Source: an uncultured Streptomyces sp. (GTDB taxonomy: Bacteria > Actinomycetota > Actinomycetes > Streptomycetales > Streptomycetaceae). Taken from it: a stretch of 64,000 bases of DNA. Below are positions 8,154-16,471 of the stretch, piece after piece. Numbering within the stretch: the stretch's first letter is position 1; each line of letters starts with the position of its first letter. A program made the translations under genes and the position numbers. The stretch lies in NCBI RefSeq assembly GCF_947488945.1, contig NZ_CANLBS010000009.1, positions 281,051 to 345,050 on the forward strand, written 5' to 3'. The notes beneath the pieces are model-generated. The model ran no database searches. It saw only the letters and a program-made list of their open reading frames with translations, and had not been told where the DNA came from.

Positions 8154-9080
8154 CTACCGCGGGCCCGGTCCGCCCCGTAGCTGCCGGACGATCTCCCGGT
8201 GGTGCGGGGGCAGCGACGACGCGCCCGCCTCCACGGCCCACAGGGCGTTCTGCAGCACCCGGGCCAGCGTCCAGGACCGGGCCCGCTCGCGGTCCGCCGT
8301 CATGCCGAGCGCCTCCGTCAGCACGTCGAACCGCCGGCGCACCTGTGCCGGTTCGAACCGGTTGTGCAGCGCGGGGAACAGGTCGAACCCCGGGTCCCCG
8401 GCCAGCGGTTTCGGGTCCAGCGCCACCCACCGGTGGGCGAGCGCGGTGCCCGGCCGCCCGGCCAGCACGTTGTCGTAGTGCAGGTCCCAGTGCAGCAGCC
8501 GGTCGCCCGGCTCCGCCGCGACCTCGCGCAGTGCCGCCGCGCAGTCCGCGAGCAGCCGCCGGTCCTCGCTCCCGGCCAGGGCGCCCAGCACCGCCGGGGT
8601 CCGCTCCAGCATCCCCCCGGCCAGGTCGCCGAGCCGCCGCAGCCCCGGCGGCGCCGGGACCGCCACCAGCCGCGCCAGCACCCCGGCCAGCACCCGCACC
8701 GCCTCCCGCGCGTCCGGCAGCGCGGACAGCGGGCGGCGCTCGTCGAGGCGTTCCAACAGCATCGTGCCGGTGGCCGGATCGTGGTCGAGCAGCCCCACCG
8801 CCCCGGCTCCCGCCGCGCCCCAGGCCCGCAGCGCCATCGGTTCGCCCACGGTCTCCTCGTCCACCGCCTGGAGCTTCAGTACGCACGGCAGCCCGTCCGC
8901 CCGCCGCACCACGGGGAGCACCAGCGCGCAGAGCCCGTACATCGGCGGTCCGTCCGGGCGCAGTTCCCAACGGTCGAGGAAGTGCCCGGCCAGCTCCGGG
9001 AGCCGGGCGGCGAAGGCCCGCCCGGCCGCACCGCCGTGCGCGGCGAGGGTGGCGGCCAACTCCTCCGGAATGTCGCTCAC
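8154..9080 (-). CDS. Aminoglycoside/hydroxyurea phosphotransferase-type kinase
   Basis: A 308-residue kinase of the APH_6_hur family (streptomycin 6-phosphotransferase and hydroxyurea kinase relatives). The catalytic loop is HWDLHYDN (His197, Asp199, Asn204) and the metal-binding segment is LDPKPLAGDPGFDLFPAL. The nucleotide-binding lobe has PCVLKLQAVDEE with Lys69. No antibiotic cluster surrounds it, so it may be a silent resistance gene or act on a metabolite. The GTG start at 9080 sits 7 nt after TAGGAT, so the mRNA is probably leaderless. The start region lies head-to-head with the next gene, only 18 bp apart. Confidence 0.87.
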   Translation of the reverse strand: MSDIPEELAATLAAHGGAAGRAFAARLPELAGHFLDRWELRPDGPPMYGLCALVLPVVRRADGLPCVLKLQAVDEETVGEPMALRAWGAAGAGAVGLLDHDPATGTMLLERLDERRPLSALPDAREAVRVLAGVLARLVAVPAPPGLRRLGDLAGGMLERTPAVLGALAGSEDRRLLADCAAALREVAAEPGDRLLHWDLHYDNVLAGRPGTALAHRWVALDPKPLAGDPGFDLFPALHNRFEPAQVRRRFDVLTEALGMTADRERARSWTLARVLQNALWAVEAGASSLPPHHREIVRQLRGGPGPR

Positions 9081-9087
9081 GCCGCCG

Positions 9088-9093
9088 ATCCTA
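9088..9093 (-). promoter_or_regulatory. -10 box of a leaderless promoter (APH-type kinase)
   Basis: TAGGAT on the minus strand lies 7 nt before the GTG at 9080. The divergent gene starts at 9099, so the two promoters must overlap completely, each reaching into the other gene. Confidence 0.6.
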
Positions 9094-9098
9094 GGACC

Positions 9099-9761
9099 GT
9101 GCGTCAATCGGACATGCCCCGAAAACGTGCGGCCGCCGCTCTCGGCGCGCTCCACCGCCGGATCACCGGCGCGCCCGGCGCCCACCTGTGGCTCGCGGCG
9201 CTCTTCGTCACCACCGTGCTGCCGCACGCGCTCCCCGCGTCCGGCGGATTCCTGCGCCCGCGCTCCACCGGGCTCCAGGAACTCGCCCAGCACCCCGTCC
9301 GCGCCCTCACCGCCGGCGCCCTGTGGACGGACGGCGTGCCGTGGCTCGCGTACGCGGCGCTCTTCACCCTCGTGCACGCCACCGCCGAACACTGGCTCGG
9401 GACACCGCGCTGGGTGTGCGTCGCCGTGCTCGCCCAGACAGTGCCCGTGCTGCTCTTCGAGCGGGTACTCAACTGGCTCGTACGGCACGGGCACACCCCG
9501 GAGGCGTCCTTCAACTCCCTCGGAATCGACGCCGGTTACGGTCTCGCGGGGGCCGCCGCCGTGCTCACGTACCGGATTCCGCGCATATGGCGCTACCCGT
9601 ACGTCTTCGCGGTCCTGGTCTTCTTCGGGGTGCTGCTGGCCGGCGGCCGGTCCTTCGTCGGACCCGGCCACGTCGTCGCGGCCCTCACCGGCCTGGCCTG
9701 TCTCCCGCTGACCCGGACGGCCGGGAGCCTGCGCAAGACGGAACACCCCTCGGCGCAGTAA
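9099..9761 (+). CDS. Rhomboid-like integral membrane protein
   Basis: About 220 residues with five or six hydrophobic segments (WLAALFVTTVLPHALP, WLAYAALFTLVHATAEHWLG, VAVLAQTVPVLLFE, GLAGAAAVLTY, YVFAVLVFFGVLLAGG). The layout resembles the rhomboid-like family of streptomycetes: HATAEHWLG and a final GPGHVVAALTGL. A typical GxSG protease serine is not obvious; SFNSLGIDAGYG is the nearest match, so it may be catalytically inactive. Start choices are GTG at 9099 or ATG at 9114. It is divergent from the kinase gene. Confidence 0.7.
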   Translation: MRQSDMPRKRAAAALGALHRRITGAPGAHLWLAALFVTTVLPHALPASGGFLRPRSTGLQELAQHPVRALTAGALWTDGVPWLAYAALFTLVHATAEHWLGTPRWVCVAVLAQTVPVLLFERVLNWLVRHGHTPEASFNSLGIDAGYGLAGAAAVLTYRIPRIWRYPYVFAVLVFFGVLLAGGRSFVGPGHVVAALTGLACLPLTRTAGSLRKTEHPSAQ

Positions 9762-9813
9762 CGTCCCCGCACACACACCGGCACTCCTCATCGCACGGGA
9801 CGGCAGAACCAAC

Positions 9814-11223
9814 ATGAGCAGCGGCAGAACCACGGGCACCGCGGACGGCGGCATATCGTTCTGGTACGCGAAGGAGGGCATTCCGGTACCCCGTGAACCC
9901 CTGCCCGGGGACAGCACGGCGGACGTCTGCATCGTCGGCGGCGGCTACACCGGCCTGTGGGCGGCGTACTACCTCAAGAAGGCCGTCCCCTTCCTCAACA
10001 TCACGGTCCTGGAAGCCAAGTTCTGCGGCTACGGCGCCTCCGGACGCAACGGCGGCTGGCTGTACAACGGCGTCGCCGGCCGCGACCGGTACGCCAAGCT
10101 GCACGGCCACGACGCGGCCGTCCGGCTCCAGCGGGCGATGAACGACACCGTCCGCGAGGTGACCGACGTCACCGAGGCGGAAGGGATCGACGCGGACATC
10201 CACCGCGGCGGCGTCCTCGAAGTGGCCTACACCCCGGCCCAGCTCGCCCGGCTCAAGGACTTCCACTCCGTCGAGATCGCCTTCGGGGAGAGTGACCGGG
10301 TGCTCCGCGGCGCCCGGGAGACCGCCGAGCGGATCCGGGTCGCCGGTGTGGTCGGCTCCAGCTGGACCCCGCACGGCGCCCGGCTGCACCCGGTGAAGCT
10401 GGTGAAGGGGCTGGCGGCGGCCGTGGAGGCGCTCGGCGTCACCGTCCACGAGTCGACGCCCGTCACCGAGATCAGGCCGAAGCACGCGGTGACCCCGTAC
10501 GGCACTGTCCGCGCCCCCTACGTGCTGCGCTGCACCGAGGGGTTCACCGCGGGCATCAAGGGCCACCGGCGGACCTGGCTGCCGATGAACTCGTCCATGA
10601 TCGTCACCGAGCCGCTGTCCGACGCGCTCTGGGAGACCATCGGGTGGGACGGGCGCGAGACGCTCGGTGACATGGCGCATGCCTACATGTACGCCCAGCG
10701 CACCGCCGACGGCCGTATCGCGCTCGGCGGCCGGGGCGTCCCCTACCGCTTCGGCTCGAAGACCGACAACGACGGCCGCACCCAGCCGGCCACCGTGCAG
10801 GCGCTGCGCGATCTGCTGGTGCGCTTCTTCCCCACCACCGCGGGCGTCCACGTCGACCACGCCTGGTCCGGGGTGCTCGGCGTGCCGCGCGACTGGTGCG
10901 CCACCGTGACCCTGGACCGGTCCACCGGCCTCGGCTGGGCGGGCGGCTACGTCGGCTCGGGGGTCGCCACCTCCAACCTCGCCGCCCGCACCCTGCGCGA
11001 CCTCATCCAGCAGGACTCCGGCCAGGCCGGACCCACCGAGCTGACCGCGCTGCCGTGGGTGAACCACAAGGTCCGCGGCTGGGAACCGGAACCACTGCGC
11101 TGGCTCGGCGTGCACGGGATGTACGCGGCCTACCGCGCCGCCGACCGCCGGGAGGCCGCCTCCTTCCGCGCCACCACCGACCCGCTGGCCCGAGCGGCGG
11201 ACCGCATCGCGGGCCGGCACTGA
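9814..11223 (+). CDS. FAD-dependent amine oxidoreductase (DAO/PuuB-like)
   Basis: A 469-residue DAO-fold flavoenzyme. The FAD dinucleotide site is VCIVGGGYTGLWAAYYL (about 38-54), followed by the ASGRNGGW motif typical of gamma-glutamylputrescine oxidase and related enzymes. Near the C-terminus come HAWSGVLGVPRDWCATV and GYVGSGVATSNLAARTL. It probably oxidises a primary or secondary amine and reduces O2 to H2O2 in the cytosol. No aldehyde dehydrogenase or glutamylputrescine synthetase gene is adjacent, so the substrate is open. It is preceded by a 52-bp gap after the rhomboid-like gene on the same strand. Confidence 0.88.
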   Translation: MSSGRTTGTADGGISFWYAKEGIPVPREPLPGDSTADVCIVGGGYTGLWAAYYLKKAVPFLNITVLEAKFCGYGASGRNGGWLYNGVAGRDRYAKLHGHDAAVRLQRAMNDTVREVTDVTEAEGIDADIHRGGVLEVAYTPAQLARLKDFHSVEIAFGESDRVLRGARETAERIRVAGVVGSSWTPHGARLHPVKLVKGLAAAVEALGVTVHESTPVTEIRPKHAVTPYGTVRAPYVLRCTEGFTAGIKGHRRTWLPMNSSMIVTEPLSDALWETIGWDGRETLGDMAHAYMYAQRTADGRIALGGRGVPYRFGSKTDNDGRTQPATVQALRDLLVRFFPTTAGVHVDHAWSGVLGVPRDWCATVTLDRSTGLGWAGGYVGSGVATSNLAARTLRDLIQQDSGQAGPTELTALPWVNHKVRGWEPEPLRWLGVHGMYAAYRAADRREAASFRATTDPLARAADRIAGRH

Positions 11224-11377
11224 CGAACCGGGACGTGGCCGGGGAGCGTGGCGGGGCGCGTGAGGGGTGTGCGTGAGGGGGTGCGCGATCGGGCGCGGGA
11301 CCGGGGTGCATGAGGGAGCGCGTGACGGGGGTGCCGCGCCCGGGCCGCGCGCCGTTCCGCGCCCCAGCGGCCCGCCG

Positions 11378-11950
11378 CTACCGGGCGGCCTCCGGGGCGG
11401 GTGCGAAGCCGGTGTCCGGGGTGATGTCGGGCGCGGGTGCGAGGCCGGCTTCGACCAGCCCGGCGAGCACGGCGGCGCCGAGAGCGTGGACGGCGGACTG
11501 CGGGCGCACCATCACGGTGAACTCCTTGATCAGCCCGGCCTCGTCGAAGTGCAGCAGGTCGATGCCGTGGATCGCCCTGCCGCCGATGGCGGCACGGAAC
11601 ATCAGCACCTCGGAGGGGGCGGAGGAGCCGTCGACGCTGGTCTCCCCGGTACCCCGGTACGCGCCGGTGTAGTGGAAGTCCTCGAAGGTGCGCAGCAGCA
11701 CCCCGAAGAGGCCCATCACCATCGGCTTGCCCTCGAAGGGCGTGAACTTCACCGGGCTGTACAGGTTGACGTCGTCGGTGAACAGCGCCTCCATCGCGGC
11801 GAGTTCGCCGTTCTCCACAGCGGCCCGGAACCGCTCCGCGGTGGTGGGGTGCGCGGTGTCGGTGGCAGTACCCGTGGCTCCGGTGGTGACGGTGGCGGCA
11901 CCCGTGGCTCCGGTGGTGACGGTGGCGCCTGCGGTGTCCTCGGTGGCCAT
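11378..11950 (-). CDS. SnoaL/NTF2-like protein with duplicated low-complexity N-terminus
   Basis: A 190-residue protein. Residues 1-40 are Thr/Ala/Gly-rich and arise from a 30-bp tandem DNA duplication. From about residue 40 there is an NTF2-like fold (TTAERFRAAVENGELAAMEALFTDDVNLYSPV, GRAIHGIDLLHFDEAGLIKEFTVMVRPQSA), shared by SnoaL-like polyketide cyclases and by small catabolic enzymes; no specific reaction can be assigned. The start at 11950 was preferred to one five codons upstream. It is divergent from a PadR regulator gene, and a palindrome lies between them, so it is probably that regulator's target. Confidence 0.8.
   Translation of the reverse strand: MATEDTAGATVTTGATGAATVTTGATGTATDTAHPTTAERFRAAVENGELAAMEALFTDDVNLYSPVKFTPFEGKPMVMGLFGVLLRTFEDFHYTGAYRGTGETSVDGSSAPSEVLMFRAAIGGRAIHGIDLLHFDEAGLIKEFTVMVRPQSAVHALGAAVLAGLVEAGLAPAPDITPDTGFAPAPEAAR
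11870..11929 (-). repeat. 30-bp tandem duplication in the NTF2-like gene
   Basis: Two 30-bp units (11870-11899 and 11900-11929) differ at one base. The duplication is in frame and adds ten residues to the disordered N-terminus. Confidence 0.9.
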
Positions 11951-11966
11951 GACCCACCCCTTCATC

Positions 11967-12000
11967 TAGTCATGAATAAGACCAGTCATTTTCATGACTA
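11967..12000. promoter_or_regulatory. Inverted repeat, candidate PadR operator
   Basis: A perfect 9-bp inverted repeat, TAGTCATGA (11967-11975) and TCATGACTA (11992-12000), flanks 16 bp that contain a third AGTCAT half-site. It sits in the AT-rich gap between the NTF2-like gene and the padR gene, the place expected for an autoregulated PadR operator. Confidence 0.65.
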
Positions 12001-12045
12001 TCATGCGAGTCCGAGTGGCGACAGAGGTACGGAGGCGACGATCCG

Positions 12046-12621
12046 GTGGCACTACGGCACGCGGTGCTGGCGGCACTGCTCGACGGGGAGCTCAGCGGCT
12101 ACCGGCTCGCCAAGGCCTTCGACCTCGGCGTGGCCAACTTCTGGCACGCGCAGCCGCAGCAGCTCTACGCCGAACTGACCCGGCTGGAACGGGACGGGCT
12201 GATCGCCGGGCGGGAGGTCGTGCAGGAGAACCGCCCGAACAAGCGCCTTTTCCGCGTCACCGCTCCCGGCCTCGCGGAGCTGGAACGCTTCACCTCCGCC
12301 CCGGCCAAGCCCTCCTTCATCCGCGACGACCTGCTCGTGCAGGTACAGGCAGCCGACCACCTCGCCCCCGGCCCGCTGATCCAACGCCTCACCGAGCGGG
12401 CCGGGTTCGCTCGCGCCAAGGTCGCGCTCTTCGAGGAGTTGCTGCGCACCATGCGGGGCGGCCGTACGGAGGAGGAGTTCCTGCGCCACGGCACCCGCGT
12501 CGGGCCGTACCTGACGTGCAGCCGGGGACTCGCCTTCGAGCGGGGCAACCTCGACTGGTGCGAACGCACCGCCGCCCTGCTGCGGGCGCGGGCGTCCGGA
12601 GGGGACCCCGAAGCCCCGTGA
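12046..12621 (+). CDS. PadR family transcriptional regulator
   Basis: A 191-residue repressor-type protein. The PadR winged helix occupies residues 1-80 (ALRHAVLAALLDGELSGYRLAKAFDLGVANFW, LYAELTRLERDGLIAG, NRPNKRLFRVTAPGLAELERF). The C-terminal PadR_C dimerisation helices follow (about 95-175). GTG start with GGAGG about 9 nt upstream. PadR proteins usually repress a neighbouring divergent gene until a small ligand binds; here that is the NTF2-like gene, and the palindrome at 11967-12000 is the probable operator. Confidence 0.9.
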   Translation: MALRHAVLAALLDGELSGYRLAKAFDLGVANFWHAQPQQLYAELTRLERDGLIAGREVVQENRPNKRLFRVTAPGLAELERFTSAPAKPSFIRDDLLVQVQAADHLAPGPLIQRLTERAGFARAKVALFEELLRTMRGGRTEEEFLRHGTRVGPYLTCSRGLAFERGNLDWCERTAALLRARASGGDPEAP

Positions 12622-12718
12622 CCGGCCGACCCGTCCGGACGGCGGGCACCCGGCCACGCGGCTCCGCCTCGCCTTGCACAGGAGCCCGGCGGGGTGTCGG
12701 CCGCTTCCCCGGCGCCCG

Positions 12719-12724
12719 TACCCT
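12719..12724 (+). promoter_or_regulatory. -10 box of a leaderless promoter (HAD hydrolase)
   Basis: TACCCT lies exactly 7 nt before the ATG at 12732 with no ribosome site in between. Confidence 0.55.
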
Positions 12725-12731
12725 GCCGTCC

Positions 12732-13442
12732 ATGACGGCGAACCCGGTGGACCTGGTGATCTTCGACTGCGACGGCACGCTCATCGACAGCGAACGCATC
12801 TACACCGAGGTGGACGCGCTGGTGCTGGCGGACCTGGGGTGCGTCCTCACCGAGGCGGAGATCGTCGAGCGGCTGGTGGGCTCGTCCGCCGAGGTCTTCC
12901 GGGCCGTCGTCGAGGAACGGCTCGGCCGCCCGCTCGCCGAGGACTGGGAGCTGCCGTACACCCACCTCTACCGCGAGGCGCTGGCCACCCGGCTGAAACC
13001 GGTGGACGGCATCCCCGCCCTGCTGGAATCGCTGACCGTCCCGGTGTGCGTCGCGTCGAACGGCTCGCACGCCTCGATCGCCCGCAACCTGGCGACCACG
13101 GCGCTGGCCCGCCACTTCGACGGCCGCGTCTTCAGCGCGGCCGACGTGGCACGCGGCAAGCCCGCCCCCGACCTCTTCCTGCACGCCGCCCGCACGATGG
13201 GCGCCGACCCGGCGCGGTGCGTGGTGATCGAGGACAGCGCCTACGGTGTCGAGGCCGCCCGCGCGGCCGGCATGCGGTCGTTCGGCTACGCGGGCGGACT
13301 CACCCCGGCCGCCCGGCTGGAGGGAACGGACACCGTCGTCTTCCACGACATGCGCGAACTGGCCGCGCTGCTCGCACTCTCCACGCCGGAGGCCTCCCGA
13401 CCGGGCCTCAGTCCCGCAGGAACTCCAGGAGATCCTTGTTGA
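12732..13442 (+). CDS. HAD superfamily hydrolase (beta-phosphoglucomutase/phosphatase-like)
   Basis: A 236-residue HAD enzyme with all four motifs: DxDGT nucleophile region VIFDCDGTLIDSE (Asp12, Asp14), motif II SNGS (VCVASNGSH), motif III Lys in ARGKPAPDLFLHAA and motif IV IEDSAYGVEAA. The helical cap (about 18-85) places it in the subgroup of small phosphatases and beta-phosphoglucomutases, acting on a sugar phosphate or similar. Its last 35 bases overlap the converging alpha/beta-hydrolase gene. Confidence 0.9.
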   Translation: MTANPVDLVIFDCDGTLIDSERIYTEVDALVLADLGCVLTEAEIVERLVGSSAEVFRAVVEERLGRPLAEDWELPYTHLYREALATRLKPVDGIPALLESLTVPVCVASNGSHASIARNLATTALARHFDGRVFSAADVARGKPAPDLFLHAARTMGADPARCVVIEDSAYGVEAARAAGMRSFGYAGGLTPAARLEGTDTVVFHDMRELAALLALSTPEASRPGLSPAGTPGDPC

Positions 13443-14235
13443 ACCGCTCCTTGTCCCCCGGCACCAGCGCGATGCCGTGGGAACCGCCCTCGTAGACCTT
13501 GAGGGTGGAGCCGGAGACGAGCTTCGCGGACTTGCGGCCGGTCGCGTCGATCGGCACGATCTGGTCGTCGTCGCCGTGCACGATCAGCGTGGGGACGTCG
13601 AACTTCTTCAGGTCCTCGTGGAAGTCGGTGGACGCGAACGCGTCGACACAGGCGACGCCGGCCTCGATCGTCTCGGCCATCCCCATGTACCAGAACGCGT
13701 CCTTGTTGCCCTGCGTCACCTTGTTACCGGGCCGGTCGGCGGAGAAGAACCCCTCCGCCGAGTCCTTCCAGAACTGCGAACGCTCGGTCAGGATGCCCTG
13801 CTTGATGCCGTCGAAGACGCTCTGCGGCACACCCTCCGGGTTGTCCGGGCCCTGGAGCATCAGGGGCGGGATGGCGGACAGCAGGACCGCCGACCGGACC
13901 CGCCCGGTGCCGTGCCGGCCGATGTAGCGGGCCAGCTCACCGCCGCCCATCGAGTGCGCGACCAGCGTGACGTCCCGCAGGTCGAGCGCGGTGATGAGGT
14001 CGTCGAGGTCGTCGGCGAAGGTGTCGAAGTCGTAGCCGTCGTAGACGGGCGTGGAACGTCCGTGTCCGCGGCGGTCGTGCGCGATGCCGCGGAAACCGGC
14101 GTCCGCCACCGCCTTCAACTGGTCCTGCCACGCGTCCCCGTTGAGCGGCCACCCATGGATGAAGACCACGGGGCGCCCGGTGCCCCAGTCCTTGTAGAAG
14201 ATCTCGACTCCGTCGCGCGTGGTCACTGTGGGCAT
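13408..14235 (-). CDS. Alpha/beta hydrolase (non-heme chloroperoxidase-like)
   Basis: A 275-residue alpha/beta hydrolase of the cofactor-free haloperoxidase group. The triad is visible as nucleophile Ser95 in VAHSMGGGE, Asp at about 224 in HGDDDQIVP, and His253 in GGSHG. The oxyanion-hole segment is FIHGWPLNG. Such enzymes are esterases that can also perform perhydrolysis; the natural substrate is unknown. Its ATG start is followed by MPTVTTRDGVEIFYKDWG, the usual family beginning. Confidence 0.92.
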   Translation of the reverse strand: MPTVTTRDGVEIFYKDWGTGRPVVFIHGWPLNGDAWQDQLKAVADAGFRGIAHDRRGHGRSTPVYDGYDFDTFADDLDDLITALDLRDVTLVAHSMGGGELARYIGRHGTGRVRSAVLLSAIPPLMLQGPDNPEGVPQSVFDGIKQGILTERSQFWKDSAEGFFSADRPGNKVTQGNKDAFWYMGMAETIEAGVACVDAFASTDFHEDLKKFDVPTLIVHGDDDQIVPIDATGRKSAKLVSGSTLKVYEGGSHGIALVPGDKERFNKDLLEFLRD

Positions 14236-14570
14236 GCCGTTTTCCTTTCGCGTTGCGGATCGACTTCCCGCCTCTGCGGATCGACCGGGACGGCGCACCG
14301 CGGGGGCCTCCCGCTCCGGGAGACCGCCCCGGCACGCGCGCCGGCGTCCCGGGCACCGCTCGTCGGCGGCACCGGGACGGATTGCTGCCGAGCCGCCACC
14401 GACCTGAAGAGGGGCGAACGGCTCCCTCTTCATGGTCCGGGCGTGCGCCCGGCCCGCAACACGAGACGCAAAAGCCCCGGCGGCGCCGGCCGTGCCCGCC
14501 CGCGCCCGTCCCGGACCGTGCGCGCCGAGCCGGGGGCCGCGCGCGCCGAGCCTGGGCCGCGTATCCCGGA

Positions 14571-14629
14571 CCGGGCGGACCCGCGTACCCCTTGTCCGGG
14601 CGGACCCGCGTACCCCTTGTCCGGGCGGG
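14571..14629. repeat. 25-bp tandem repeat in a divergent intergenic gap
   Basis: Two exact 25-bp units (14571-14595 and 14596-14620), beginning CCGGGCGGACCCGCG, are followed by a partial third. They lie in the 436-bp gap between the divergent alpha/beta-hydrolase and AlkZ-like genes. The unit adds one shift per copy to the reading frame. The rest of the gap shows only GC-rich sequence with short CGCGCCGAGCC duplications at 14520-14560 and no gene. Confidence 0.85.
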
Positions 14630-14671
14630 GCCGCTGCCGCGGGCGGCGGGCCGCCGCGGGACAATCCCCGC

Positions 14672-15820
14672 ATGCAGATCACCGCCCAGGAGCTCAACCG
14701 GGCCACGCTCGCACGGCAGTTGCTGCTCGACCGCGCGCCGATCGGCGTCGAGGAGGGGGCACGCCGGGTGGTCGCCCTCCAGGCGCAGCAGCCCGCCTCC
14801 CCCTACATCGCCCTGTGGAACCGGCTGGCCGGCTTCGACCCCGCTTCCCTCGACGCGGCATGGGCCGGGAACCGCGTGGTCAAGTCGACCCTGATGCGGC
14901 TCACCCTGCACGCGGTCCACGCCGACGACTACCGGGCGTTCCGCGAGGCCATGGAGCCGACCCTGCACGGCTCCCGGCTGCGTGACCCCCGCTTCACCGC
15001 CTCCGGTCTCACCGCCGACGACGCCCCCGCCCTCGTCGCGGAGCTGCTGCGGTACGCCGACCGGCCGCGCACCGTGGCCGAGTCGGAGGAGCACCTGCGC
15101 CGGTTCCTGGGGCGGCCGCTGGAGTCGGCGGCGCAGCGCATGCTGCGGCAGTACGCCCCGCTGTGGCACGCGCCCACCGGCGGCCCCTGGGCGTTCGGCC
15201 ACCGGCCGTCCCACATCGCCGCCACCGGGGCGCCGCCCGTGCCCGTCGGCCCCGACGCGGCGGCCGAGGGGATGAAGGTGCTGGTCCGGCGCTATCTGGC
15301 GGGGTTCGGCCCGGCCTCGGTCGCGGACATCGCACAGTTCGGGCTCGTCGGCCGCCACCGCGCCAGGGCGGCGGTGCGGGAGCTGTCCGGGGAGCTGGAG
15401 ACCCTGGAGGGTCCGGACGGGACCGTGCTGCACGACCTTCCCGGCCTGCCACGCCCGGCCGGGGACACCCCGGCGCCGCCCCGGCTGATGGCCATGTGGG
15501 ACAGCGTCCTGCTGGCCTACGCCGACCGCTCCCGCGTCGTCCCGCCCGCCCACCGCACATACGTGACCCGGGTGAACGGCGACGTGCTGCCGACGCTCCT
15601 GGTCGACGGACGCGTGGCCGGGGTCTGGCGTCCCACCCCCGACGGCATCGAGGCCACCGCCTTCCACCGGCTCCCGAAGCCCGTCTGGCAGGCCCTCTCC
15701 GAGGAGGCCGCCGCCCTCACCGCCTTCCTGGCCCCGCGCGACCCGTCCGCGTACGCGCGCTACGCGCACTGGTGGGCCAAGGGTCTGCCGGGTGAGGAGA
15801 CGCGGGTCCTGGGGGCCTGA
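14672..15820 (+). CDS. AlkZ-like DNA glycosylase (HTH_42, winged-helix family)
   Basis: A 382-residue protein of the HTH_42/AlkZ superfamily. The catalytic motif of AlkZ, Q-x-Q, is present at the same positions as in the founding enzyme: Gln37-Ala-Gln39 in VVALQAQQPASPYIALW. The C-terminal signature is PRLMAMWDSVLLAYADRSRVVPP. AlkZ of S. sahachiroi unhooks azinomycin interstrand crosslinks; relatives in streptomycetes excise bulky or crosslinked alkylated purines. No genotoxin cluster is adjacent, so this is probably a chromosomal repair paralogue. A GACAAT box 6 nt before the ATG suggests a leaderless transcript. Confidence 0.87.
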   Translation: MQITAQELNRATLARQLLLDRAPIGVEEGARRVVALQAQQPASPYIALWNRLAGFDPASLDAAWAGNRVVKSTLMRLTLHAVHADDYRAFREAMEPTLHGSRLRDPRFTASGLTADDAPALVAELLRYADRPRTVAESEEHLRRFLGRPLESAAQRMLRQYAPLWHAPTGGPWAFGHRPSHIAATGAPPVPVGPDAAAEGMKVLVRRYLAGFGPASVADIAQFGLVGRHRARAAVRELSGELETLEGPDGTVLHDLPGLPRPAGDTPAPPRLMAMWDSVLLAYADRSRVVPPAHRTYVTRVNGDVLPTLLVDGRVAGVWRPTPDGIEATAFHRLPKPVWQALSEEAAALTAFLAPRDPSAYARYAHWWAKGLPGEETRVLGA

Positions 15821-15981
15821 CGGGCCCGGGCCCGGGGCGTCACCGCACGGGGGCCGGGCGCGGCCGGGTGGGCCGTACGCCCGAGCAAGCCCGCACCGCG
15901 CCCGCTGGGCGGCCGAGAACGAACCGTTTGGCAGAAGCCGATCCACCGCCCGGCCACCCCCGCGACCCGACGTTCCCGGCG

Positions 15982-15987
15982 TAGGGT
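15982..15987 (+). promoter_or_regulatory. -10 box of a leaderless promoter (VOC protein)
   Basis: TAGGGT lies 7 nt before the ATG at 15995; no ribosome site. Confidence 0.55.
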
Positions 15988-15994
15988 CGGGCGC

Positions 15995-16381
15995 ATGGTG
16001 CACGTACTGAGCAGCAGGGTGTTGCTGCGCCCCCGGGACCCGCAGCGCTCACGGGACTTCTACGGAAAGGCCCTGGCGCTGGAGGTGTACCGCGAGTTCG
16101 GCACCGGGCCGGAGCGCGGGACCGTCTACTTCCTCGGCGGCGGATTCCTGGAGGTGTCGGGGCGCTCCGAGGAGCCGCCCGCCGACACGCTCCGCCTCTG
16201 GCTCCAGGTCGCCGACTGCGCCGCCGCGCACGAGGAGTTGGCGGCACGCGGCGTCCACGTGCTGCGGCCTCCGGTGCGGGAGCCGTGGGGCCTGATCGAG
16301 ATGTGGATCGCCGATCCGGACGGCCACCGCATCGTGCTCACCGAGGTCCCGGCCGACCACCCGCTGCGCTACCGTCCCTGA
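15995..16381 (+). CDS. VOC family (glyoxalase-like) protein
   Basis: A 128-residue single VOC module: SSRVLLRPRDPQRSRDFYGKAL, then TVYFLGGGFLEVSG, LWLQVADCAAAHEELAARG and a final EMWIADPDGHRIVLTE, with metal-ligand-type Glu residues in the second and last strands. Members act as dioxygenases, glyoxalases, epimerases or antibiotic-binding proteins. Nothing here selects among them. It precedes the symporter gene by 90 bp on the same strand. Confidence 0.85.
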   Translation: MVHVLSSRVLLRPRDPQRSRDFYGKALALEVYREFGTGPERGTVYFLGGGFLEVSGRSEEPPADTLRLWLQVADCAAAHEELAARGVHVLRPPVREPWGLIEMWIADPDGHRIVLTEVPADHPLRYRP

Positions 16382-16471
16382 CGCATCGCGGCCGAAGCAC
16401 TCTCTGCGTGTACAGGCCACATATCGAGACGCGTTTGCGGGCCGCCCGGAATCCGGCGTCTGATCGCGCCT

